Assembly: GCA_020064725.1 (NCBI GenBank)
Contig: JAGTWJ010000006.1
Location: forward strand, 124,001-188,000
Reading direction: 5' to 3'
Source of the DNA: Drechslerella dactyloides
Taxonomy: Eukaryota; Ascomycota; Orbiliomycetes; Orbiliales; Orbiliaceae
DNA: 64,000 nt
Shown here: positions 35,963 through 48,184 of the stretch, piece by piece
Layout: each line of letters opens with the position of its first letter
Numbering within the stretch: position 1 is the first letter of the stretch
Position numbers and translations under genes: made by a program
The notes under the pieces: generated by a model
Seen by the model: only the letters and a program-made list of their open reading frames with translations
Told to the model about the DNA's origin: nothing
Database searches by the model: none

Positions 35963-37259
35963 TGTGGTATCCTGATTTTGGCCGTTTCGGTACCGACCGT
36001 TTAGCAATGAGTACATAAGCTAGTTCAACTTTTCTCTCGTTGTTTCTATCGCTATCTATATATCCATCCTGAGCAGTGGGAGCGGTGGCAGCGGTAGGTA
36101 CGCAGATCCGAAAGTCGAGTGCAGTGCGGTGAGGAAGAGAGTAAGAGTTGGGATATAGGAAGAGAATGTATGATTTATGTATATATGCGAGTAGCGTGGG
36201 GGTACTTACCAGCATTGCATTTTGTAAGCAGTTAGTCGTAATAGTATTGTTTAGTAGCAATAACTGCGAGTTGAGGGTTGAGCAGTGCCATACCATTGAT
36301 TGATTTATTGTGCACGTGAAGGATTTATGTTCTTAATCTGTCTATACTCGCTGAGCAGACTGTATTCGTTCCTCGTCAATGCATCTAGCAGCTGTATGGT
36401 TCAATGTGGTGTTGTCCCTAGTGCTCCTTAGTACTCACGTTAATATCTATTTAGGACAGTCCTGAATCATGGGTTAACGACCTCTATTTTACATCCCAGA
36501 ATCCTCATGGCGCGCAGAAAAGCAAAATCAAATATAAACTCTCGGGCGGCCCGCTCCTCGAATCTCCTCAAGCGTCCCGAATTCTCGGTCGTAACTTACA
36601 GAAGGAAGTGTGTACATGTGCCTAAAGCCCATGTATTACCAGTTAAGTAAGTATCTGAGTATCATGAACCCTCAAAGGCTATAGGGTGGAATCTGAACCA
36701 CAAGTCAGATGCTGCACAGGTCATCAGGCACTAGACGTGCATGATAATGGTGATGCAATTGCCAGTCGTTCGCCACTTGAGTTAGCTACTATCGGTATTC
36801 GGTATAACCCCTGAAGCCACGATTTGTGTAACATAATATAATGCGGTGGTAGTATATACATGTTCGGCCAAGGGACGGTCGATGACCACAGGAATAGGAT
36901 ATCACTGCTGTATTATCTCACATTACGAAGTCATATGTGAAATCGACTGCCACAACGCATAAACTGCAATGCGGCGGCGGACTCTGATCTGGTCACATCA
37001 ACTCAAGAGCGCCTTTGCCTAGCTCCAATCCGCCTGCCACTGATATTCAACGCTTGAAAGATCGGGTGAGGGAAACGAGGCTCGCGATCCTATCCCACTA
37101 TTTCAGCATATCGGCGCGGATATGTATCCGACTTGCAAGGAGAAAAAGAAGCTAACCGCCGGGCCTGTAGTCATACTTTTTTTTTTCAAACGCAGCGCGC
37201 GTTGGCCATGGCCGGCCGAGAGGGTAGCTATAAAAAACCCTACAACTGCAAATATCCAG
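35963..37259. other. Gene-free stretch after PFF1
   Basis: A basic 47-residue frame at 36507-36650 (MARRKAKSNINSRAARSS) has no other support. Nothing else is recognised. Confidence 0.4.
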
Positions 37260-38402
37260 CCCACAGTATGGACCGAAAGCCAGAAATTGCCACAGGGGAA
37301 CTCTAGTTACATCGCGATCTCGTATGTATGGGCAGATGGAACAGGCGTCGCGGCGGCATGAAACCTGGAGGCAACGCCAACGGATGCTTGTTCACCTATT
37401 TTATGGGTTTGGTTGAGATAAGCATGTTGGCTGCGTAGCCGTCTGGTGGGATGCCATATCGGTGCCAGCAGGGAAAGAGCCAGTGAAGGCAAGAAGTGTA
37501 TTCTCGAATATTGGTTCAAAGTCAAGCATACAGTGTCCACGACCTATCCCTCCTGGGAGTCCCGTGGGCTGGCGATAGGAGTCCGTGTCTAGCGCTTGTG
37601 CTCTCTCCTTGGTTTACCCCCATCAAACCCAAAGCCAAAGCTCATGCAAGGGCCTCGACGAAGTACTTGACTAGTACCCGGGAACATCGTACAGAGGCTA
37701 CCGCCTGGCTTCCGAAGCCGTACGTCGACTTCGGCGACCTGTGTCCAACGTTGGAGACTTACTGGCTATTTTGTCCCAACGAGTGACGCCCTGTCAATCA
37801 GATCGCGTCGAGACTGCCGCAATCCTGGCGGATCCGGACCTGGACTTCGAATCTACCAGTCTAGTTGGGCTCGGTCAACAAACAATTAAGCATCTGAAGG
37901 GAACCCCTAACGTTCGTTCACTTCACGGGGAGCCGACGATGTGCGAAGAAAGCGTGCTTGCAGTTGTGGTGTAAACTACATTCGACGATATGCCTTTCAA
38001 TACATCGAGAGATGTGCAGGATAGGATCAACGATCAAAATATACTCACCGTTGACGACGAAGGCGTTGCTCCAGGGGATTTGCTCGCCTGCGTCCAAGAG
38101 TACTATCGCTCACATTACTTCTCAACTTGGGAACATCATCGCCGTGGCCAACAGAATCAGGCAAGCGTCAAAAGCACCCGGGATCCCGCTTTCTCTTGAG
38201 ACATCCAGAAACTTTCAATGACCATGCGCTTCTCGTCGTCTCACACGGTGTGTGCAATAAGTACCCCCGGCCAGCTCTCACTGTTGCTACGTTGGTATTA
38301 TTTCAACCCCCGTACATTGATCTCAAGCGCGAGGATTCTTTACCAATGCAGTGGACCAACTATCACGTCCACATTGGTGAGCGTGAGGATCTAGGGATAT
38401 AA
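37260..38402 (+). pseudogene. Decayed HET-domain (heterokaryon incompatibility) gene
   Basis: Pieces of a HET domain appear in the right order in shifting frames: SSYIAISYVWADGTG (about 37303-37347; family form YIAISHVWADGLGN), WWDAISVPAGKEPVKARS (37442-37497), then YSVHDLSLLGVPWAG and SPCLALVLSPWFT (37520-37610). Later fragments DLLAILSQRVTP (37749) and a 91-residue tail at 38127-38402 follow. A TGA cuts the first piece at about 37359 and later pieces need at least two frame changes. HET proteins trigger cell death when genetically different hyphae fuse; this copy cannot make an intact protein. A run of T at 37180-37190 and a short insert (after 37610) add to the damage. Confidence 0.75.
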
Positions 38403-39151
38403 TTGCCCTCCGCTAAGGCTATCTCGAAACATATATATTACGCAATGGCGACAGAGGGGCGGAACAGTACCTACTTAAATTTTCTCTAGATTTATATCCT
38501 ACTATGAGTAGTTTATTAAAATATTATTATTAATATTAATATACTTATTTACATCCAACTAGTCGTATCAGCTAAAAGATATACAATAGTAAAAAAAATA
38601 TAAAAAAGTAAACATTAAGATACTAAAGCATCTTCTCAACAACACCAACAGGCACTTCTTCAGCCGTCCAACATGTACATATGTGTGACATTAGCTGTTC
38701 ATCACTGCGGCAGAAACTAGCTGGAGGCAGCGAAGTGAACTATCACGCTGTTATGATGCAGCTTGTCAGACCCGTGCCTAACCCCCCAGCTCCCAGCCCG
38801 CCTCCAATGATGAACGATCGTACGAGGCGTGGAAGGTATTAGCCGGATGGAGACCCAACACCCTTTTAGCTGTATATCATAACAATTAGAGACTATTCAA
38901 TGACTATGTATCTCTCACCAAACCAGGGAGTGGACAGACAATTGGGCCTGAATTAATAGCCATAAACGAGTTGAAATCGGAAGCTTGTGATAAGAAGTTG
39001 GCATTTTTAATTTCTTAAGATACGTACAAACATTGTGCGTTAAATTGACGAGGGAACCCGTCCACTACTGTCCCTTTTTTTCCTGACAGAGCTGCGACTA
39101 TAGACTTAAGTGGTGGAACTAAAAATCCAACTGGCAGTGCAGACACAAAAT
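38403..39151. other. AT-rich stretch
   Basis: Very AT-rich, with ATTATTATTAATATTAATAT at about 38521-38541. A similar AT tract occurs at about 45915-45935. No gene is seen. The two tracts may mark ends of old repeats, but this is not proven. Confidence 0.4.
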
Positions 39152-39838
39152 CTAGGGCGGGATCTCAGCATCCTTCTTAAAAGCAACCATATCCTCTGAG
39201 GCTTTTTCCCTTTTACTATACTGCAAATTCCCTAAATCTCTCTTGATAGGACTGGAAGAAGTGCATTGTGTACTAACACAAACACCACCCCGCTGACCTG
39301 GAGGTTGCTGAGGTATAGGACAGCAAGTATCATAAAAGCAAGCGTAATTAACAGGGCAGGGGGCTGTCGATGAACAAAATTTCAGGTTCTTACAAAATGA
39401 ATTCTGGAAGCAGAGACCGGTACCATCCGCCAACTTTCCACACCAACAATCAAGGACCGGCTTGCCAGGCACCTGGTTACAGCGCTTGATGAAGTTGCCG
39501 CATGTTTGTGGCTCGCAAGTCGCTAGTGGGTGCGTCAAGGTTAGTACGAGGATACTGCACTCCTCCCTTTTTATAAAGTAGGGACTTACGTGGGCATGGG
39601 ACCGTAACAGTGGTGGTAGGCGCCTTGGCAGTGACCGTAAATGGATTTGCTGTGTATGTTACCGTGCTATATCTCTCACCGGTTACTGATTTTCCTAAGT
39701 TTACGCTTGATATAATGCTTAGAAACCAAGCCGTCGAACTCACGACAAAGGAGGTGTAAACGTGACCGTATATGATGGGCAAAGTTGAGCGATTGTTCCA
39801 GCCAGGCCCATCAGGGTCAATAGATACTGAAGCTTCAT
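39152..39838 (-). CDS. Small secreted cysteine-rich protein, three exons
   Basis: Minus-strand exons 39838-39744, 39666-39590 and 39522-39152 give 180 residues with phase closed. The second intron has a textbook TACTAAC branch site. The signal peptide is MKLQYLLTLMGLAGTIAQLC; a Thr/Val/Pro-rich segment follows (TVTFTPPLS, TTTVTVPCPP). A cysteine-dense core then carries CEPQTCG, DCWCGKLADGTGLCFQ, CKNLKFC, CPVNYACF and TCCPIPQQP (about 14 Cys). The tail is a Lys/Glu-rich, likely disordered segment. It resembles secreted effector-like proteins of ascomycetes, but no named family is recognised. The first intron's acceptor is a best choice (GATATAG). The gene lies just inside the AT-rich block. 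Confidence 0.7.
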
Positions 39839-42800
39839 GTTGATAAAAGAAAGGTTCACGAATGGAGTAGGTTGAAATGGACAGCCCTAAGATTAAAGAT
39901 ATTTAATAGCAAGAACTTGCTTTATGGATTTTTTCTGATCAACCATCTGTAAGGATTGTCTATGCAAGTGGCGTATCCAAGTCTTATATGTTAGTGGGAA
40001 TGGGACTTAGTATTTATATTCAAGACCGGATCATAGAGTTGGGTGTGTCTCCTGAAAACCAAACTTTGCGAGCCTTATGCTGACAAATACTCAGCCGCTC
40101 AAAGACCTATTCTATCCGGCGAATCTGAGGAACTCAAGTCAAGTAAAGGTTAACTTGTATCAATTAAGGGGTGGTGCAAGTTTTTGCATTGATGCCCAGG
40201 CTGCAAGAGGCCGTCTACGATAGACCGTCCGCGGCTGAACCATCGAGTCCGCTTGGTAGTATACCCACCCAGCACCCACGCCTGACCTTGGCTTAAGTAA
40301 CTAATAAATTGTTATCCGGCCCACGAGCAATAATAATGCTGATGAAGACAAGCTAAAGGGGCTCTACAGGCATTCGAATAATGTCAGAAGACTGTTTGCA
40401 TTCACATATAACATCCTCCACACTTGTTCAGAGTAATCAAAAATCAATCTTTGGCCTCGTAAGAGCAGACATCTATGGCTGGCCTGTGCCCGTCATGGAC
40501 TGGATCGCAGGGTAGTGGAAGTTCCCGACGATAATTCAGCCTTAGCCTAATAGGCTACTTCGAATTGAGGCATAAAGTCGGTATACTTCTAGATCAAGAC
40601 AACAGATTATTGTATGAAATATATAGCATTCGAGTTATTATTTAGGACAGTGCTCATGTGATTTTCTTCTCTCGCCAGCTGGGTTAACTAGATATTATAT
40701 TGAATTAGCGAATGCGTACCTTTGTTGCACAAAATTTATGCACTGCATGCAAAGCTACAGATATGGTCGAGCTTATAGCCACAAGGCCCTGTATGATGTC
40801 CGCGTGGAAGTTGCCGGGCTTCGTTGAAACAAAGGAGGCAACTTTAAACGGAAAATGGTAATTATTTAAGGGATCCTTTGGTATTCCGGCCGGCCGCGCA
40901 CGGTCGGTGCTACGCTACGGTAAAACTTTCGTAGTGGGATCTTCCGTGTCCCAATATTCACCTTTAATCTGTTTCGACAATTCGCTCTTGTTATTATTGA
41001 TACTGTGTACTACGAGAGTGTTATATCTTGAGATATGAATCATCCCTGTTTAGATCTTGAGGTTCGGAGACGGGAACCAGAATTTGGGCGGCGATTGTCG
41101 GGGACCAAACGGATATAGATCCATCGTATGCGGGCATGGCCTAGTTAAACAACACTATCGAGAAGTAGAAACAAAGTATAATTCTAGATATGGCTACATT
41201 CATGCTGCTATCCAAATCTTGAAACCCAATTGCAGTACCTGCATGCGATCCCCGGTTTCATATACCAAAAAGGTTGTATAGGATATTCCGATAGAGAAGC
41301 ATTCACGTCTTCGAGGATGAGAGATACCAAATAAACAGCGCATTAATAAGCAGAAAAAAAAGCTCGAATCACAAATAGGAATGCAAAGCACACTATAAGA
41401 TGATCGTAAGACAACAAGGAGGGTGGCGAAGACCCGGGATTCGGAATGAAAGAAGAGCAGAGAGGACTTGCTGGGGAAGGATCCATACGGATGTACGGGC
41501 CTCACCATTAAATGCAAAAGAGGAAGCATGAAGAGCTTCAGAGCAAAATGTGGGCACCACCCGGTATATCGGGGGAATTTTTGCTGCGGATTTTTCGAAA
41601 GAAATTCTCAAAGCCGCACTCTAACGTGGGTTGAAAGCCTAGACGCTTACCCGGACACGATGCTGCCGCATTCAGGAATGTTAACTAATCAAGACATGCA
41701 TGAGAATGATGAGGAGTCCCTGCTGAAGACAGACGTACCGTCATGCGAGGCTCCTGTCCACTCAACCCGCTTCTGGCATCTGGGTGTGAAGATGTCGGGG
41801 TCTTGCGCTTGCAATTGTTACTATGGACGGTCTCTGGATGAGGGCCAAAGCACCGATATGATGTCGACGCGTCGTTTCGTTGATTTTGGTGCACCCGAGG
41901 TACAGCTGTGAGTTGGCATATGCTGGAAGTTGGATATGGGTCAAGAAATATGCGTACTTAGTCAGGGCTCGCGCCGACACCCTTAGATAATGTGGGCGCT
42001 TAGAGGTAAGTGCGCGCTCCATATAGATAGTCATTAACTCTTAGTTCCCCGTGTATGCCTTCCGCTCCATATAATTATAAGGAGGAAGTTCGAATCCGAG
42101 CTGTCGAATTGGAATCCTTCCCGCGCAAGGGTAGCTACTTAATTGCATCCTTTTCCTTTTTGGTTGGCCCGCGGATTCTTGAATATAAGTCGTTAACACT
42201 GAACGCCAGAAGTAATTATAGAATTCGGGTGAGGTGGTATGTACCGCGTCAGCAAACTTCTCAGGCAGATCGAGACATGTTGAGAGGCGCCATTTCGTTT
42301 GGAACACGAATGTCGTGCTTAGTTGCATGCGGGTCGCTTGCTAACGCAAGCACTATTAAACGGTCGGGGCGTGTCTCCCGCCTCTGAGTCTCACATGAAC
42401 CATATAAGAGATGCCGTGTCACATATATGAGATATCGTTATAGTCTTTGGCCAGCAGCGAAAAGCCGAAAGCAAATGCATGGGTGACCACATGCTTGTGG
42501 CTGACTGAAAAAGCAATTCTGGCCTCTTGATCTGAATTTGGGGCAACAAATTCTTCGCGTTGCATTTTGCGCGGTTCAGCGCTAGCGCGAGCAGACGAAC
42601 GGCGACGCCACACCCAACGAGGGGCCCTATGGACAATCATTATTTATTTTCTCTATAAGAGATCTATATACTTCTGTGGTGGATGAATCTTATTGTCGAT
42701 ATACCGCAATCACAATAATTAGTAGAAATATCAAACCTGTTGAAAAGGCACAGCACCGCATCACGTGTTCGATGATTATGTAATTAGTGACCTTCACCCA

Positions 42801-43429
42801 AGGTCGACCGAACTACGGTTACGACTCACCTAATAATCAACTGATTAACTACCTACCTAAATCTTCTAACAAAAACAAACCAGTTATAATAGCTTAAGTA
42901 CCACAAGTAGCTATCCACTTGATGGAAGGGACTCCCATACTGGATGTAGGCCTGTGTAGGTGGAGTTGAACGGCTATGAGTTGCCGAATTGATCTACGAG
43001 TGTATAGGTTTTATAATAAAAGATTGATGATACAATTTCAGCCCGCAGTGTCAAGCTATAAAGCCGATTGGTAGGATACAAGGCTGATTGATAGTAGTTA
43101 TGAGAAATATATGAGAGTATGGTCTGCTGGCTAAGGCGCTTGTCTTGGTTGACTTGGTTAGTGTTAAACAGGAGTTCTAGCCTCTTAAATTAACATCAAT
43201 ATGATATAAGTGTATTGTATAACATGAAGTTTTTATGGAGGCAGCCCGAAAATAGGTTACAAATGGGGAAAATAGGGGAGCTGTTTGAAGAGGTTAATAT
43301 GAGGTACTAACGTTGATACATTCTGGAGTTTGCTGTCCACGAGGCGTTAGAAGTCCTATATGGGCATCCTTGTTAAGGCCTCCTTCTTAATCATTTTAGC
43401 TTGAACAAATATAAGAGCCAAACAACACG
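39839..43429. other. Gene-poor AT-rich stretch
   Basis: A 147-codon frame at 41468-41911 is the only sizeable one and shows no domain. A GTTCGAATCC tRNA B-box-like string occurs at about 42086 without a matching A box. Nothing else is supported. Confidence 0.4.
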
Positions 43430-45240
43430 AACTTCACCTATGTCAGGGATGAGATCGTAGCTATGGCGGAGCAACCAAAGACGCTACTACAAAGTTGAAT
43501 TCCGAGTAAGGTCGCACGAAGCTATCCGCAGTCCATCTCCTCCTTCCTTGAAGCATCATCTTGTAAATCCTCTTCCGATACTATATAAGAATCATATCCA
43601 ATGTTTCATTGCAGTCCTAGAATATTCTCCACGCCTAACCTACCTCTCGCATCAATCATGTCGTTCCAATATATGAGCGAATGTTCAAGTTCGGGGATAG
43701 TGAAGACACGGGCTTTGCTTTGACACTATCATCACCCGCCTTCGTGGGATAGAGTGATAACAAAATTTACAGAGTCAAGGAAATTGGCCTATAAGGCGTA
43801 ATTCTGTGTATACCTTCAGTCCGCATGCTCCGCAGCACACCCTCGGAAGGAGAGAATGCAGCGTTGTGTTGTTAGGGCAGTAGGTGAGTAGTGTTCAAGG
43901 ACAGGATACATAAACTCTGGAGCTTGATGTCTCTGTCTGCTCAATCGAATCTCTGTAATATATTTCTGATCGGTTTCAGTTTATTGCGAGTTAGCCTCTC
44001 AATATCTCATAGAAACACCGCCAATAAAAACTCAGCACCTACTGTTATAGCGCCGTACTGTATCGCCATCTAGATATACGATTTATCTATTAGTACACCA
44101 AATGCTCTGCTTGATATTGACATTCTGCATATCCCAGAATCCATATCTCCAATTATACAGTCTTTCATGATTGTGGATAGGTCGGCGCGAAGATCCATAG
44201 TGATCTGTTCTGCACTATTACAGACATCTTCATGTTGATAAGATTATCTTGTCACTGTCGGATAACCATGACTATGAGAACTTGGTGATTTTGAGAGCAT
44301 TATCAATTGCATCTATAAAGCAATAGTCGGTAGAATGGCCGGAGGATCATCTGCTGTCTTCTCATTAACCAGAAATGCCAATTGGGAGAAGAAGCGCTTC
44401 TCCCCTTTGGTACAGTAGTGATGCAATAAAATACACTCGGCCAGCTGATAGTTTCGCGGATATAGATTGATCAACGTTGTGGATTGGAAGGTACGCCGCA
44501 GTGTATTCCAGCCATCCTTCGTAATCTGCGCACGGAAATTTCAAGTAAATTTTCAATCCTACTCCATGTTTCTCAAATTTATGGAGGAAATACGCTGCGC
44601 GTCGGCGTGATCCTCATATCTTGATCTCCATACTCTCATACCCGGGGAGGACTATGTGCCTGTGTGAGAGAACTGGGGTCCATGCTAAGCAATCCTCCTT
44701 AAACCAATGGTCTTTGCGAATTAGTCTTCGGCTTCCCAGAGCGTGCCGAGGCTTAAAGTTAAATATTGCTGATTGAAGTCTTCAACGTAAAATTGATACT
44801 GATGGTTTGGCATCTAAAATTCGCACCACACCCTTAGGTTCCCTGCCTTGACATCTCCGCTAACTCTTTTACAATTTCACCTTATCAATTATGATATGTT
44901 CAAATAATAGTGGGTTATAAGAACTATCAAGCCTTTATATGCTTTAGAAGGGCTGTGATGAATATGGTTGGTAAATCACTTTGGCATAGCTCGTTCTGCA
45001 ACCATTAGCCTTATGTCGAACTGACACTGTTTAAAACCAAGCAACTCCGTGACCGAAAGCTCCATAAGCTCATTCTGGTTAGCGTCCGATCCCCTTTGGT
45101 GGCAGTAACTTTCCCTGGGGCGGTATCTTGATCCCCATAGCTTGAACGAATTCCCCTCAATACTAGATAGAATCGGTTACAAAATACTATAGCCTAGGTT
45201 TGCCTGGTTGTCTGTTTGATTACCGACGTCTGCCTACCTA
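43430..45240 (-). pseudogene. Decayed gene riddled with C-to-T type stops
   Basis: The minus strand reads as protein-like text for about 1.8 kb but is broken by many stops and frame changes. Legible pieces include ELMELSVTELLGFKQCQFD (about 45080-45020), GYESMEIKI then a TGA at 44616-44614 then GSRRRAAYFLHKFEKHG, EGWLEYTAAYLPIHNVDQ (about 44530-44480), GHSTDYCFIDAIDNALKITK (44340-44281), MDLRADLSTIMKDCIIGDM and RCILSFRGCAAEHAD. Most stops would be CGA or CAG before a C-to-T change, the pattern of repeat-induced point mutation. The family is not recognised. Confidence 0.55.
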
Positions 45241-45689
45241 TTTGCTTCATACGCTGAGCTCCTAATCGTTTAGTTTAGCCAGATATCAGGCCGTTACATA
45301 TGCTCCTAAAATACATTTCTATCGGAAGCTGAGGTAAGTGGTCCCAAAAGTCGCAGGCTAGCCGTAGTGCCTGCGAGCACAGCATTGATTTAAATTATGA
45401 AGGACTTGAAATAGAAACGTACAAGTGATTCATCATATATTTCACTGTGAGTTCTGAGGTAACGTCATACGACCGCTTCCCAAAACAGACCGTTGACATC
45501 CGTATCTCCGTAGAGTGCGTCATTTTCGTCGTTTATCAACATACGCAGAAATAGATGAAATAAAACCCCTAATACATTTGAAAAATTATGAATTGAACCC
45601 TTTCCGGAACCTCCAAAGTTGCGAGGGATAAATAATAAACTAATAACATTAAAGGACTGATTAAGGCAAAGAATGAGAGTTTGAGCTGT

Positions 45690-45900
45690 TAAACATAAAG
45701 AATGAGATGCCACCAGAACCGTGGCCTAGAACGATCATATCGTTATATATAGCCGAGCAGCTTATTCTGTAATTGGGTGGAAGCCAGATAAGTCTTTCTT
45801 TGCCTCAGATCAACTATTTATAATCAATAAGAATGAGCTTATGCTGCTCTTTGTACTGCTGTGAATCATTAAAAGCCGGAAGAAATTCAGCCACCTTGAT
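45690..45900 (-). pseudogene. C-terminal relic of a fungal NACHT/NLR-type protein
   Basis: The minus strand reads KVAEFLPAFNDSQQYKE, then, across a TAG (45816-45814) and a TGA (45807-45805), GKERLIWLPPNYRISCSAIY and VLGHGSGGISFFMF. Many fungal NACHT-type signalling proteins end in a conserved block of this form (W-x-LPPEYRP-x-CS-x-V ... G-x-GSGRV-x-F). The two stops again fit CAG-to-TAG and CGA-to-TGA. Only the end remains, and the sequence further upstream on that strand is AT-rich noise. Family assignment is from memory of the motif and is tentative. Confidence 0.5.
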
Positions 45901-48184
45901 CAAAACAGATTAATTATTAGTATTAATATATTAGCCATTTATAGAGAAATATAATACAATAGGATAAATACTAAAAAATCTATTTCTTAAATGGTTTTTT
46001 TGGCGAGTTGTTCGTGATCGATAGCCTTCACGCACGCGGGTATAGGCTATACCTTCCAAAACTGGCTAGTAACACCAAATATCCCTCGCCATCGCCCATA
46101 CAATTCGTGTGCATTGGTATTTTAGCTGAGCCACTTTATTTTTTTGAGCTGCGCTTGATTCTTTAGCCTAAATGGCGGCTACCACACTTGATTACGACGC
46201 CTGTGCATGCTCCACTGCGAGCTGAGGCTGTCTGCTCAATAACTAATACTCCTCTGATCATCGAAAAGGTGCCCAGCATATTCTACTTCGTTCTTGGCCA
46301 AAATTCTGAATATCAAATCGAATGCCGCTGTCCGCGAATCTAGGCCGCCTCAGCCCCACAACCTCGGAGTAATGAATATTATGACAGCCTCATGATTAAT
46401 GTGAACTAACCTCATCTCATCTCATCTCATCTGATGCATCCGACCAGAATCAACAGATCAAACACACCTCGACGTAAGCCGACTATCAGATGACCCGACG
46501 TGCACTGCAATGTTGTCTGCAACTCCGTCCGTTCCCCGTCGATTAACCAGAACCAGCCAGGAACTCCTCAGCCCCGCAGTTTACGCTTCCTCCCGGGCCC
46601 TACGTAACCGAAACCCCATGCATACCGCAACCCCCACCGCACGGACGTGATGAGCAGATACGTGCAGACGGCGCTCACCTGCCCCCACCCTCCGTGATCC
46701 ACCCGGCCGGCCGCACGTCTGAGGGAATGATGAGATGCAGGCTGCAGAATCCGGTATTAATGCGGGGTTACGGCGCGAGGCAATAATTCCAGATTCGATC
46801 GTCATCTGCACCTCATCTCATGAAGTAAGGTTACTTCCCATCTATCCGGACAGCCGTGCATGGGGCCTCTTTTGTTGATGAAAGGAGTGCCGCTCCTGCT
46901 CTTGGCTTGCTGACGGGCGAGTACCAGCGAATTTTCACCCGTGGCAAAGCCAATGCCGTTGCACTACTATGACGGTCTCAATTATACGCGCGGACCTGTA
47001 TGATGGTCCCAAAGTTGAAGACGGTGTAGTAATACTCGTCGTCAAGCGGTCCGAACCACGAGCGTTTGATCGAGCATTCTTGCCTGCACGTCTAATACGA
47101 AGGGTCTGACCGATCACTATACGTATACACAGCTTAGCTATCCCAAATAGCTGTGCGACGACCTCTAATGCTAGTATCGGCGCTCCCTTAATGCCAGTCA
47201 GGAATTAAACTATCAAATGGTTGAAGACTTGGCATATTGGATCTCAATATTTGTGCGTTACCGTGATGAAGTCCCGAGATGCAGTTCTGGTGCATTGTGT
47301 TTCAACTTCGTCTCAGTGATGTTGATCTTATATCTGAAAATCAATGGGATATATAAGAATACGAACGCCTCGCCAACCATTACTTTGTACTCCTGAAATA
47401 ACTTCGTTTGTAGCCCTCAATTGAGTCGCAACGTCTATAATTCTATAGCGACATGGTATACTGGTAGCTATAATGGGTCTTTTGGCCTATTGTTCCGATT
47501 TTTCGGTGACTGTTAACGACACTGCAAATTCAAGTTTGAGTCCAATGAAGCTCGTTGAGGGAAGTTTAATTTATAAAAGGGTAGCTATAGAGTAGGATCA
47601 GATCTCAAGCTCGGCTTTCAAAGGCCTTTCAGAACGTCCGTTCTCTTCTGTTATCTTGTCATTAATACAAGAAATTAGCACAATAGCCCTAACTAGCTGC
47701 CGTGGGAGCAACTCAGCTACAATCGACGAGTTCGTGGTTTCGTAGCGACGAGGTAGTTTCGTAGCACAAGCATCGTCTTTATGCACGAAGAATGCGGCTA
47801 TAGAGAATCATCCAGCTGTGCGCCGTGGGAATATATTTTATACTATGTATGCATACTAATCCATTACAAACGTCGCGTCGAGGCCTCTCGGGAACCCGAT
47901 GTAGTACGCGTAGTCACATTCAGTCAGCGAACAAAGCATTGGTCATGATGCAAATTCATGCGAGTGCATCTATTTCGCAATAAAACATGACAGCGCCGGA
48001 CCTGACAACTTCGTAGTTGCCCATTAATCGTCCTGACGTTAGTCTATCTACGAAGTGGCATTTTTCTCTTGAGTACGGAATACAAGCGTGACGGCTGAAA
48101 TCGCACGAGTCGATGTTAGACAAACCATTCGAAGCACAATCGAAATCTTGATTTCTTCTCCGGCATCGCATTGACGTCTACACG
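45901..48184. other. AT-rich then mixed gene-free stretch
   Basis: Short frames only. A CTCAT microsatellite lies at 46411-46432. No RNA gene or domain recognised. Confidence 0.4.
46411..46432. repeat. CTCAT pentanucleotide microsatellite
   Basis: Four perfect CTCAT units followed by CT. Such short tandem repeats commonly vary in length between isolates. Confidence 0.8.

Noticed and set aside
36507..36650. A 47-residue basic protein (MARRKAKSNINS...)
   Set aside because: Too short and with no other support; left unannotated.
41468..41911. A 147-codon plus-strand frame in the AT-rich block
   Set aside because: No signal peptide, motif or splice pattern; could be chance or a relic, so not called a gene.
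42086..42096. GTTCGAATCC, like a tRNA B box
   Set aside because: No A box at the right distance and no cloverleaf can be drawn.
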